Positions 36,953 to 45,085 of a DNA stretch of 64,000 bases are shown here, one piece after another (position 1 is the first letter of the stretch; the number at the start of each line of letters is the position of its first letter). The DNA is taken from the NCBI RefSeq assembly GCF_018069805.1, contig NZ_JAGPYN010000013.1, positions 1-64,000 of the forward strand, in the 5' to 3' direction. This DNA is from Pseudoalteromonas ostreae (GTDB lineage: Bacteria; Pseudomonadota; Gammaproteobacteria; Enterobacterales; Alteromonadaceae). The notes under the pieces are model-generated. The model made no database searches and was not told the DNA's origin. It saw only the letters and a list, made by a program, of their open reading frames with translations. The position numbers and the translations under genes are program-made.

Positions 36953-36968
36953 AGCGAGGAGTATGCCA
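36953..36968 (-). promoter_or_regulatory. Sigma-54 promoter of the ABC exporter/two-component operon
   Basis: Minus strand TGGCATACTCCTCGCT: GG and GC of the -24/-12 elements are exactly 10 bases apart (consensus TGGCAC-N5-TTGCW, with C for the second T of the -12). It lies 40 bp upstream of the adaptor start. The identical 16-mer recurs at 38622. Confidence 0.75.
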
Positions 36969-37021
36969 AAATTTAAATTATTGATTCTAATTGTTTTTAT
37001 GTTTTTTGTTAATGCAGTTTT

Positions 37022-37055
37022 TCCCACTTCTGGGATGTATAAATCAAAAGTGGGA
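37022..37055 (-). promoter_or_regulatory. Candidate activator-binding palindrome upstream of the adaptor operon
   Basis: TCCCACTT (37022-37029) and AAGTGGGA (37048-37055) form an inverted repeat ~70-100 bp upstream of the -24/-12 element, a usual place for NtrC-class enhancer sites. The TCCCACTTTT half-site recurs at 38715-38724. Confidence 0.6.
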
Positions 37056-37071
37056 TAATTTAAAAGCGAGT

Positions 37072-38577
37072 TTACTGATTAATTTTTGCTAATTTAGTCA
37101 GCTGCTTTTTTGCATGAGTATTATCAGGCTGGAGTTTAAGTACATGGTTATAATTGGCGATTGCTTGTTGGTGGTCACCGAGATACCAGTACGCTTCTGC
37201 TAAGCTATCAAAGGTATTGTAACTATGTGGATAAAGGTGCGTGTTAAGCTTAAAAACCGCTAACGCTTCATTGAGTTTGTCTTGGTTAATAAGCGAATAA
37301 CCCCATAAGTTAATATTGTTTTCGGTAAATTGAATCTGCTCATCTTTACTTAATTGAGCGGCAGCTGTAATTGCATTTCCATAGCCTTGTACTTCAAGAA
37401 CTTGCCATAAGCGTTTAATATTTTTGGGTAAACCAAAGCCATTCTCTTGTTTCATTTGCGGGATATAAAATCCGGCAATTTCATCTACAAATTGCGACGG
37501 CAGTGCGCCAATTAAGTTAGTTAGGATGACAATCGACATATTATCTTTAGGGTAAACAAAGATACCCGCTCTGTTACCACCTACCGCAGCTAATGCAGGA
37601 TGCTCTTCTCGGCCCATAACTGGCCAGCCAAGACTATAGCCATTTAAACGCTGATTAAAGCCTTGAGTATGACCGTTTTTTAGGCGGGTCGGGGACCACA
37701 TTTGCTGAATACTTTGTGCACTAATAAACTGATTTGTTTGTAATGCCACTAGCCAATTTGCTAATTCTGTTGCTGTTGAGGCCATGCCTGCGGCGGTTTG
37801 TAACAGTTCAGAGAAAATGGCTTCTCTGGAATTTATAAGTTCATTAGCTTGGCTTTCGTACCGTCTAGCCGAGTGCTTTACAACATTGTTGAGATTACTA
37901 AAGCCAGCTTCAAGTGTTCGGCTCATTTCAGTTTTCTGTAACTGATTTTTCGCTATGAATTGCTGAAATGGGATCCCCGCTAGCTTGTTAATTAACTGAC
38001 CAATAATGGCGTAGTTTGTTTGGTTATATTTAAAGCGAGTGCCGGTTTCGAATTCTAATGGCTTAATTTGTACTTGTTGCCACGCATCATCGGGTCCTTG
38101 ATCTGAGATTAAATTAGCAATTTCATCTTTTATTATGTCAGGTAAGCCTGAGGTATGGCTCATTAACTCTCTTGTTGTTATAGCGTGCCACTGAGTTGGC
38201 AGCTCTGGTAGGTAATTAGCAATAGGCGCATCGAGATCTAATTTCTTTTGCTCAACAAGCTGCATTAGAGCTACACCAACAAAGGCTTTTGTTGCAGAAT
38301 TAATTGCAAATAGAGTATTGGCATCAACGGCAATATTATCTTCAATATTTGCAACTCCGTAGCTGGCAACTTTAATTATTTTGTTATTTCGAACAACAGC
38401 GAGTTGTAACCCCGGAATATTTCTTTTTTGCATTAACTCAACAACCCATTGGTCGAGCTCATCTGCATGTGCTGAAAAGGCGCAGAAAGCGGCCGATAGA
38501 AGGGTTATGGCTGGTAGGATTAATTTTTTTGCTAATTTTTTGCAAGCTGTGTACACGATGTTGTCCTTAGTGTTCAT
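37072..38577 (-). CDS. Periplasmic serine hydrolase (beta-lactamase/PBP4-like fold) with C-terminal TPRs
   Basis: The 501-residue protein has a signal peptide (hydrophobic stretch about residues 18-35, cleavage after AFSAHA). The class-C-type SxxK nucleophile is S94-A-T-K97. The second motif is Y-N-Q in 'RFKYNQTNYAIIG' where most relatives have Y-S/A-N. Residues ~390-500 form TPR-like helices ('AVFKLNTHLYPHSYNTFDSL', 'GDHQQAIANYNHVLKLQPDN'). Relatives include peptidases and esterases; nothing indicates drug resistance. It has its own sigma-54 promoter identical to that of the exporter operon, so the two are probably co-induced. Confidence 0.85.
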   Translation of the reverse strand: MNTKDNIVYTACKKLAKKLILPAITLLSAAFCAFSAHADELDQWVVELMQKRNIPGLQLAVVRNNKIIKVASYGVANIEDNIAVDANTLFAINSATKAFVGVALMQLVEQKKLDLDAPIANYLPELPTQWHAITTRELMSHTSGLPDIIKDEIANLISDQGPDDAWQQVQIKPLEFETGTRFKYNQTNYAIIGQLINKLAGIPFQQFIAKNQLQKTEMSRTLEAGFSNLNNVVKHSARRYESQANELINSREAIFSELLQTAAGMASTATELANWLVALQTNQFISAQSIQQMWSPTRLKNGHTQGFNQRLNGYSLGWPVMGREEHPALAAVGGNRAGIFVYPKDNMSIVILTNLIGALPSQFVDEIAGFYIPQMKQENGFGLPKNIKRLWQVLEVQGYGNAITAAAQLSKDEQIQFTENNINLWGYSLINQDKLNEALAVFKLNTHLYPHSYNTFDSLAEAYWYLGDHQQAIANYNHVLKLQPDNTHAKKQLTKLAKINQ

Positions 38578-38621
38578 TTGTATCTATTTTTTGCTTAGAT
38601 AGTTTTTGATGTGAGCACTAA

Positions 38622-38637
38622 AGCGAGGAGTATGCCA
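38622..38637 (-). promoter_or_regulatory. Sigma-54 promoter of the serine hydrolase gene
   Basis: The same 16-mer as at 36953 (TGGCATACTCCTCGCT on the minus strand), 45 bp upstream of the start codon. Confidence 0.75.
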
Positions 38638-38685
38638 AAGTGTAAGGTATTGAAATTTATGTGTTTTGTGTTTTTTCGGACTTGG

Positions 38686-38724
38686 GAAATTCCCATTTAT
38701 GGGAATTTCAAATTAAAAGTGGGA
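38686..38724 (-). promoter_or_regulatory. Candidate activator-binding sites upstream of the serine hydrolase
   Basis: GAAATTCCCAT and its exact reverse complement ATGGGAATTTC flank a 2-nt centre (38686-38709). The half-site TCCCACTTTT (complement at 38715-38724) is shared with the site at 37048. Both lie ~60-100 bp upstream of the sigma-54 element. The divergent 298-bp region holds no other gene. Confidence 0.55.
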
Positions 38725-38884
38725 GTGTGGCTTATAGGGCTTAATAAATATACTTGGAATGGTCGTGGCTATTAGGTTTTTTAATTCTTTTTGTTCATTT
38801 AGTTTATTTGTTTTCTCAGGTACATAGCGCTATTTTTCTTTTAAACACACCCTCCCATTGCCCGCAAACTGATAAGTGATAAAA

Positions 38885-40531
38885 ATGAGCCAATTTATAA
38901 ATAACCTTAGCTTTCGAGTTAAATTTGCTATTCCTGTCGTCGTCGCCTTAGTTATTTTTTCGGTGTTGTCGGGTTACGTGTTGTATACGTTTAAAGAGCA
39001 AGCTCGACTTAACAGTTTTATAAGCTTAGAGGTGCGAACGGTGCTGGACGATCTTGAAGACGGCTATCGTGATCTCTTTCAGGTGAAAACGGCAGGTTTG
39101 AGCATGGTGCTAGGACAAGGCGACAAACAAAACTATATAGTACAGCTTGCAGAGTACCGAGATAATATAGTCCGTATCGACGCGCGCCTTTCTAGCCCAT
39201 TAAAGCTGGTGAAGTCTGGCTACATTGATGCGATCAATGCACAGCGGGTTACGAATATCAAAGCCGATGTCGCTATTTGGTCTCGTTACTACCAAGCACT
39301 TTTTAGTGATCACCAGCTTGCGGCTAGTTACTTAGCTGAGCATAAACAAGATATGGAAGCAGTGTTAGCGCGTATTCGCAAAAATGTTACTAGCATGCGT
39401 GATGAAATAGATACCAAACTTACAAATTCTTTAATTGAAGTAACCGCTAATCAAGAGTCTGCTAGCTTTGCTTTGCAGTTTGGTATTGTATTGAGCTTTG
39501 TTTTATCAATAGCTGCAACTTGGCTGCTGTCTACCGTTATTTTGGCGCCGTTAAAGAAAATGCAGTTAGCATTAGAAAACATAGCTAGTGGCCAAGGCGA
39601 TCTCACGCAACGGTTAAACAGTGAGTCAAACGATGAAATGGGTGCGCTTGCGCGTTCGTTTAATACCTTTATCAGTAAAATTCATAACACAGTATTGGCG
39701 GTTGTCGGCTCGGCTGAACAGGTGCGCAATGAAACTGAAAGTTTGCGCATTATTACTGCAAGTGTATTAAGTGAAGCCAGTAATCAGCAAATAGAAAGTG
39801 AGCAAGTGGCAGCTGCGGTAAATGAAATGAGCACGACCAGTGATAACGTAAGCCAAAACGCTAATGATGCGGCCAGTGCCACAAGTACTGCTAATAATGA
39901 TGCCAATGTAGCAAAAGCCACAATTGAAGAAACCATTTCGTTAATTAATCAACTGGTGACCGACATTTCGGCATCGAGCGACGTAATAAACACCTTAGAG
40001 CAAGATGTAATGAATATCGCCACTGTGCTTGATGTTATCCGTGGTATTGCTGATCAAACAAACTTGTTAGCGTTAAATGCGGCCATTGAAGCTGCGCGCG
40101 CGGGTGAGCAGGGGCGAGGCTTTGCGGTCGTTGCTGACGAGGTGCGTTCATTAGCGAGTCGCACGCAAGATAGTACCGGAGAGATCAACGCCATGATTGA
40201 AAAGCTCCAACAAGGTACCAATCAAGCGGTTGGTGCAATGCAAGCCAGTACCAAAAGCGGTCAACAAACGATTGAGCACTCTCGCGGTGCCGCGCAATCG
40301 GTGCAGCGTATTAATGACGCAGTTACCATTATTAACGATATGAACATGCAAATTGCCACCGCTGCCACGCAGCAAAGCCAAGTGAGTGAAGATGTGAATA
40401 TCAATGTGCAACGTATCGCTACATCAAGTGGCAATATGCTAGACAAAGTGGATCAAGCTGAGCGTGCATGCCAAGCATTGGCACAGCAATGTCAACAGTT
40501 AGACAACCTAGTAAGCAACTTTAAAGTATAA
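38885..40531 (+). CDS. Methyl-accepting chemotaxis protein
   Basis: The ~548-residue chemoreceptor has TM1 near residues 12-32 ('[20 protein letters not shown]'), a ~165-residue helical periplasmic sensor domain and TM2 near 195-218. The HAMP domain contains '[20 protein letters not shown]'. The signalling domain has the hairpin tip '[20 protein letters not shown]' and '[20 protein letters not shown]'. The ligand is unknown. ATG 38885 is preferred; the in-frame GTG at 38876 is an alternative and neither has a clear RBS. Divergent from the serine hydrolase. Confidence 0.93.
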   Translation: MSQFINNLSFRVKFAIPVVVALVIFSVLSGYVLYTFKEQARLNSFISLEVRTVLDDLEDGYRDLFQVKTAGLSMVLGQGDKQNYIVQLAEYRDNIVRIDARLSSPLKLVKSGYIDAINAQRVTNIKADVAIWSRYYQALFSDHQLAASYLAEHKQDMEAVLARIRKNVTSMRDEIDTKLTNSLIEVTANQESASFALQFGIVLSFVLSIAATWLLSTVILAPLKKMQLALENIASGQGDLTQRLNSESNDEMGALARSFNTFISKIHNTVLAVVGSAEQVRNETESLRIITASVLSEASNQQIESEQVAAAVNEMSTTSDNVSQNANDAASATSTANNDANVAKATIEETISLINQLVTDISASSDVINTLEQDVMNIATVLDVIRGIADQTNLLALNAAIEAARAGEQGRGFAVVADEVRSLASRTQDSTGEINAMIEKLQQGTNQAVGAMQASTKSGQQTIEHSRGAAQSVQRINDAVTIINDMNMQIATAATQQSQVSEDVNINVQRIATSSGNMLDKVDQAERACQALAQQCQQLDNLVSNFKV

Positions 40532-40540
40532 GTATTATCA

Positions 40541-40566
40541 AGGGGGTGAATTATTTATCACCCCTT
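40541..40566 (+). terminator. Hairpin after the chemoreceptor gene
   Basis: GGGGTGA / TCACCCC stem, 8-nt loop, followed by TTAAGATGCCTCTTTT. A probable terminator, although the T-tract is interrupted. Confidence 0.55.
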
Positions 40567-40710
40567 AAGATGCCTCTTTTAGCTAAACACCAATGAATAA
40601 TCATTTACCATCAACGAGTTATAAAATTGTGGTTTTGTTCATATTGTGCATGATTTTTATGCGCTAAATGCATTTTAAGCAGATCAATGCAGCTTAACTT
40701 CTAAACATTT

Positions 40711-40736
40711 CGTTAATCTGACGTTAACACTATGCT
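40711..40736 (+). promoter_or_regulatory. Possible regulated promoter of the porin-tct operon
   Basis: CGTTAA occurs twice one helical turn apart (40711, 40722), immediately before a -10-like TATGCT (40731-40736). No good -35 is present, which would suit an activator-dependent promoter such as one controlled by the DcuR-like regulator of this operon. Speculative. Confidence 0.3.
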
Positions 40737-40810
40737 CGAAGACAGATAGCAGTGTGCAGTCGCTCATCTAACGACAACAAAATCATCAACAGGTGTGGAG
40801 AGAACAACCA

Positions 40811-42052
40811 ATGAAAGCAAGTAACACACAATTGGCTTTAGCCATTGCAGCAGCGTTAGCAAGTACCTCAGCATTCGCTGCCAATGACACTGAAAAATTA
40901 CAGCAGCAACTAGACGAACTACAAAAAGAGGTTGCTGCGCTGAAGAAGTCTAGCGGCTTTAATTTAGAATTTGGTGGTCGAGTGCAACTTGATTACAACT
41001 ATTTTGATGGTGCATATAACGCGAATAATGACGGTGATGCGGGCGGTGATTTTTTCGCGCGTCGTATCCGTACTTATGTTGAAAGTGAGCATGGTAACTG
41101 GGATCACAAGTTACTGCTTGAGTTTGCCGAAGGTACAGCAGAAATCGTGATGGCGCGAGTTCGTTATAATTTCGATAATGGTCTAAAAATTAAAGCGGGT
41201 AAAATTCGTGAAGACATCACCTTAAATGGCTTAACGAGCTCTAAGCATACCAATACTATAGAGCGCAGTACGCTAGCCAATACTTTTTCGCCGTTCTTCC
41301 GTTGGGGAGCATCAGCGTCTCAATACTTTAAAGACAGTGGTTTTCGTTATGCCGTTGGTATTTATAAAAATGATGCCTTTGGTGCGACGGGTCATGACGA
41401 AGATGATCAACTAACACTCGCTGCAACGGGACGTGTTACTTGGTCAAGCGCAGCCCCTGGCGATGTGATTCATTTAGGTGCGTGGCATTCATACCGTGAT
41501 ATGGGTGGTAACGAGTTAGGTGCGCGCTTTGCCCGTGGCGAAATACGTGAAGCCAATGTACGTCTTGTTGATTATGCGGTGGGTGGCAATGTCGTGGCAT
41601 TGGATAGTTTGTCGCAAAGTGGTCTTGAGTTTGCGTATCAAGCTGATGCATTAACGCTAGAAGCTGAATACGCAAGCCGCACACTCGATGCTGTTAATGG
41701 CGCTGACCCGCTTGATGGCGAGCGTTATGATGGGTTTCATGTATCAGCAAGCTACTTCTTAGGTGGTGAGCAACGCAGGTACAAAGCCGGTTCAGCATTA
41801 TTTGTACAACCTAAAGGCATTAAAGATGCGTGGGAGCTTGTTGCCCGAGTATCACAAATGGATGCAACAAGTAGCACACAAGGTACTGAAGTAACTACTT
41901 ATACCCTAGGCACATCCTATTATATCAGCAGCGATATCAAATTTATGGGCAACTTGATCTACAGCGATGTAGAGGGCCCAGGCGCAACTGCGTTAGTGGG
42001 TGATGAAGACTCAGGTATGGGCTTTAGTGCGCGCATGCAGTATTTATTTTAG
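40811..42052 (+). CDS. OprP/OprO-like outer-membrane porin
   Basis: About 413 residues, with a signal peptide ending 'STSAFA'. A coiled-coil stretch follows ('TEKLQQQLDELQKEVAALKK'), as in trimeric OprP-type porins. After it comes a barrel with repeated amphipathic strands ('FNLEFGGRVQLDYNYFDG', 'KIKAGKIREDITLNGLTSS'), ending in the terminal Phe of 'SARMQYLF'. The start is ATG 40811 with GGAGAG at 40797-40802; the upstream GTG is rejected. Position as the first gene before tctCBA suggests it admits the tricarboxylate-like substrate rather than phosphate. Confidence 0.85.
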   Translation: MKASNTQLALAIAAALASTSAFAANDTEKLQQQLDELQKEVAALKKSSGFNLEFGGRVQLDYNYFDGAYNANNDGDAGGDFFARRIRTYVESEHGNWDHKLLLEFAEGTAEIVMARVRYNFDNGLKIKAGKIREDITLNGLTSSKHTNTIERSTLANTFSPFFRWGASASQYFKDSGFRYAVGIYKNDAFGATGHDEDDQLTLAATGRVTWSSAAPGDVIHLGAWHSYRDMGGNELGARFARGEIREANVRLVDYAVGGNVVALDSLSQSGLEFAYQADALTLEAEYASRTLDAVNGADPLDGERYDGFHVSASYFLGGEQRRYKAGSALFVQPKGIKDAWELVARVSQMDATSSTQGTEVTTYTLGTSYYISSDIKFMGNLIYSDVEGPGATALVGDEDSGMGFSARMQYLF

Positions 42053-42064
42053 GAGTAAATTGAT

Positions 42065-43048
42065 ATGAGCTTACTTAAAAAATCATTTAAATCATTTAAA
42101 ACTACAGTACTTGCGGCATCATTGGTACTAAGCAGTCCGTTTGCTATGGCTGACATTCACTTTTTAGTACCGGGCGGCCCTGGTGGCGGCTGGGATACCA
42201 CTGCACGTGGTGTGGGTGAAGGTTTAGTGAAAGCGGGTATTGAAGATAATGCGTCTTTCCAAAATATGTCGGGCGGCGGCGGTGGTCGGGCAATCGCTTA
42301 TCTGATTGAGTCTGGTACTAAAAAAGGCGATATCTTAATGGTTAACTCAACACCTATCGTGTTGCGGGCACTAACCGGTAAAATTCCTTACAGCTACCGT
42401 GATTTAACTCCCGTTGCCAGTATGATTGCCGACTACGGTGCATTTGTAGTACGTAACGATTCGCCATTTAAAACCTGGCAGGATGTGATCGCAGCAATAA
42501 AAGAAGATTCAGGCTCTGTAAAAGTAGCTGGCGGCTCTGCACGTGGCAGCATGGATCACTTAGTTGCAGCGCAAGCAGTTAAAGCGGCAGGCCTTGACGG
42601 ACGTCGTTTGCGTTATATCCCTTATGACGCGGGTGGTAAAGCCAAAGCAGGGTTGTTATCTGGCGAGGTTAACTTACTTTCTACCGGACTTAGCGAAGCG
42701 TTAGAAGTCGCTAATGGCGGTCAAGCGCGCATTCTAGCTGTGACCTCTGGTGAGGCACTACCAGATTATCCACAAATTCCAACCTTAAAATCACTTGGTT
42801 ATGATATGGAGTTTGTTAATTGGCGTGGTTTCTTTGCGGCACCTAATTTACCGGCTGGAAAACTTGCAGAATACACCGAGAAGTTACGTAAATTACAAAC
42901 CACTCCAGAGTGGGAAGTAGTCCGTGCACGTAACGGTTGGTTAAACCTATTCCAAGAAAAAGATCAATTTATAAAGTCACTTGAGCAGCAAGAAGCACAG
43001 CTTAAAGTAGTCATGGAAGAACTCGGCTTTATTCGTACATTACGTTAA
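42065..43048 (+). CDS. tctC: Tripartite tricarboxylate transporter, periplasmic binding protein
   Basis: The 327-residue TctC/Bug-type receptor has a signal peptide (cleavage after 'SPFAMA'). The landmark 'IHFLVPGGPGGGWDTTARGV' is the family's ligand-loop motif; 'GGSARGSMDHLVAAQAVKAA' and 'RYIPYDAGGKAKAGLLSGEV' follow. It captures a carboxylate and delivers it to TctAB. RBS AGGAG. It lies 12 bp after the porin gene in the same operon. The actual ligand (citrate, tricarballylate or other) cannot be told from sequence. Confidence 0.93.
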   Translation: MSLLKKSFKSFKTTVLAASLVLSSPFAMADIHFLVPGGPGGGWDTTARGVGEGLVKAGIEDNASFQNMSGGGGGRAIAYLIESGTKKGDILMVNSTPIVLRALTGKIPYSYRDLTPVASMIADYGAFVVRNDSPFKTWQDVIAAIKEDSGSVKVAGGSARGSMDHLVAAQAVKAAGLDGRRLRYIPYDAGGKAKAGLLSGEVNLLSTGLSEALEVANGGQARILAVTSGEALPDYPQIPTLKSLGYDMEFVNWRGFFAAPNLPAGKLAEYTEKLRKLQTTPEWEVVRARNGWLNLFQEKDQFIKSLEQQEAQLKVVMEELGFIRTLR

Positions 43049-43057
43049 TCGGGGTTA

Positions 43058-43528
43058 ATGATGTTAAACCGTGAATTAATAGGGCCAAGTTTATTCTTGG
43101 CGCTATTTACCTTATACGCCATTGTTGCATGGCAAATTCCACTTCTTCCTTTTGAAGAGTATGAAACAGTTACTTCTGCCACCTTACCTAAAGTATATGC
43201 GGCATTTGGGATTATCGTTTGCCTGCTTTCTATCGGAGCTACTTTACTTAAACCAACCGCAGCCGTTGATGAAGATAATGCGCTCGAAAAGTCACATGTA
43301 TTGCGAACAATCGGGTTGCTTATATTGATGGTGATATATAGCGCAGCGCTTGAGCCTATTGGCTTTTTAATCTCAACCAGTGCGTTTTTATTAGTTGGCT
43401 TTTTTGTTATGGGTGAGCGCCGCAAGGCTATTCTATTATTGGCCTCTATCCCTGTTGCTGTAGTGTTTTGGTTTTTAATGACCCAAGTGCTTGGTATTTA
43501 TTTGGTTCCTGGCAACCTGTGGAGTTAA
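43058..43528 (+). CDS. tctB: Tripartite tricarboxylate transporter, small membrane subunit
   Basis: The 156 residues contain about four TM helices, the usual TctB size. Landmarks are 'LIGPSLFLALFTLYAIVAWQ', 'YETVTSATLPKVYAAFGIIV' and 'LEPIGFLISTSAFLLVGFFV'. TctB assists TctA in sodium- or proton-coupled uptake. Tandem ATGs at 43058 and 43061 behind GGGGTT make the exact start uncertain by one codon. It is 3 bp upstream of tctA. Confidence 0.9.
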   Translation: MMLNRELIGPSLFLALFTLYAIVAWQIPLLPFEEYETVTSATLPKVYAAFGIIVCLLSIGATLLKPTAAVDEDNALEKSHVLRTIGLLILMVIYSAALEPIGFLISTSAFLLVGFFVMGERRKAILLLASIPVAVVFWFLMTQVLGIYLVPGNLWS

Positions 43529-43531
43529 GTT

Positions 43532-45073
43532 ATGTTTGATGGAATTATGCTGGGTTTGTCGACCGTACTCGACTGGAACAATTTATTGTATGTCATAGTG
43601 GGTTGTTTTGTTGGTACTTTTATCGGCATGCTTCCGGGGCTTGGGCCAATTACTGCTATTGCGTTAATGATCCCAATTACTTATAGCATCGGTGCCGATT
43701 CAGGGATGATTCTGATGGCGGGGGTGTATTACGGTGCAATTTTTGGCGGTTCAACATCATCTATTTTAATTAATGCCCCAGGGGTGGCGGGTACAGTTGC
43801 GTCCTCCTTTGATGGCTATCCGCTGGCTAAACAAGGTCATGCTGGCAAAGCATTGGCGATAGCCGCTTATTCCTCCTTTATCGGCGGAACCATAGGCGCA
43901 ATTTTATTGATGGTTGCAGCTCCCTTGTTGGCAAAAGTATCGCTGAGTTTTCAATCTCCTGATTACGTTGTACTGATGTTTTTAGGTTTAACAGCGATCG
44001 CGGCGTTTTCTAATAAAGGGCAATTTTTAAAAGCCATGATGATGACAGTATTTGGCTTAATGCTCGCGACTGTGGGGATTGATCCATCATCTGGTACTGA
44101 GCGTTTTACGTTAGGCCAAGCCGACTTACTTGATGGCATTAGCTTTTTATTAGTGGCAATGGCTACTTTTGCACTGGCTGAGGCGCTTATTAATGTAGTG
44201 CGTCCAGAGAAAAAAGAAACTAAAAGTATTAATGATTCAGACACACCGCAAATCGGTTCAACTAAATTGACCAAAGAAGAGATCAAAGACATTGCACCAG
44301 TTATTGGTCGCTCGTCAATTCTTGGTTTTATTGTAGGTGTATTACCGGGCGCAGGTGCAACGATTGCCAGCTTTATGGCTTATGCAACTGAGCGAAACTT
44401 AGCGCCTAAAGGCTTAAAAGAAAAGTTTGGTAAAGGGTCATTGCGGGGTTTAGCAGCGCCAGAGTCAGCGAACAATGCTGCGTGTACCGGTTCATTTGTA
44501 CCATTATTGACATTAGGTATTCCAGGCTCGGGTACGACTGCTATTATGTTAGGTGCCTTAATTGCTTACGGTATTCAGCCAGGTCCAATGCTGATGCAAG
44601 AAAACCCAAGTGTATTTTGGGCGGTCATCGTTAGCATGTACTTTGGTAACATTGTATTGCTGATTCTGAATCTTCCTTTGATCCCATATTTTGCAAAAGT
44701 ATTAGCGATGCCAAAATCAGTATTAACGATAATGATTTTGTTCTTCAGCTTAATTGGCGTGTATTTAGTTTCCTTTAATACCTTTGATTTATTTATGATG
44801 GTTGGCTTTGCTGTGGTGGCGTTGGTGTTGCGACTACTGGCTTTCCCAATGGCACCATTACTATTAGGCTTTATTTTAGGTGACATGATTGAACGTAATT
44901 TCCGTCGTTCAATGATGATCTCGGATGGTTCATTAAGCTTCTTGTGGGAACGCCCACTAACATTGAGCATTTTTGTTATCTCAATATTAGTGTTGTTATT
45001 TCCATTAAAAGACTTTATAACCCAACGCAGGGCAGATAAAGCGGCGCTCAAAGTGAAGCAAGAGCATGCATAA
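43532..45073 (+). CDS. tctA: Tripartite tricarboxylate transporter, large membrane subunit
   Basis: The 513-residue TctA permease has about 11-12 TM helices. The two family motifs are 'GTFIGMLPGLGPITAIALMI' and 'GVLPGAGATIASFMAYATER', the inverted-repeat GxxPGxG loops. 'TLGIPGSGTTAIMLGALIAY' is also characteristic. It forms the transport channel with TctB. The sensor kinase gene follows after 12 bp. Confidence 0.95.
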   Translation: MFDGIMLGLSTVLDWNNLLYVIVGCFVGTFIGMLPGLGPITAIALMIPITYSIGADSGMILMAGVYYGAIFGGSTSSILINAPGVAGTVASSFDGYPLAKQGHAGKALAIAAYSSFIGGTIGAILLMVAAPLLAKVSLSFQSPDYVVLMFLGLTAIAAFSNKGQFLKAMMMTVFGLMLATVGIDPSSGTERFTLGQADLLDGISFLLVAMATFALAEALINVVRPEKKETKSINDSDTPQIGSTKLTKEEIKDIAPVIGRSSILGFIVGVLPGAGATIASFMAYATERNLAPKGLKEKFGKGSLRGLAAPESANNAACTGSFVPLLTLGIPGSGTTAIMLGALIAYGIQPGPMLMQENPSVFWAVIVSMYFGNIVLLILNLPLIPYFAKVLAMPKSVLTIMILFFSLIGVYLVSFNTFDLFMMVGFAVVALVLRLLAFPMAPLLLGFILGDMIERNFRRSMMISDGSLSFLWERPLTLSIFVISILVLLFPLKDFITQRRADKAALKVKQEHA

Positions 45074-45085
45074 TTGAGGTGAAAA

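Noticed and set aside
37072..38577. Beta-lactamase resistance gene
   Set aside because: Only the general SxxK fold is shared. The second motif is Y-N-Q, TPRs are attached, and the context is an exporter regulon. There is no support for antibiotic hydrolysis.
40793..40810. GTG start for the porin at 40793
   Set aside because: It would put the RBS GGAGAG inside the coding region and spoil the signal peptide; ATG 40811 fits.
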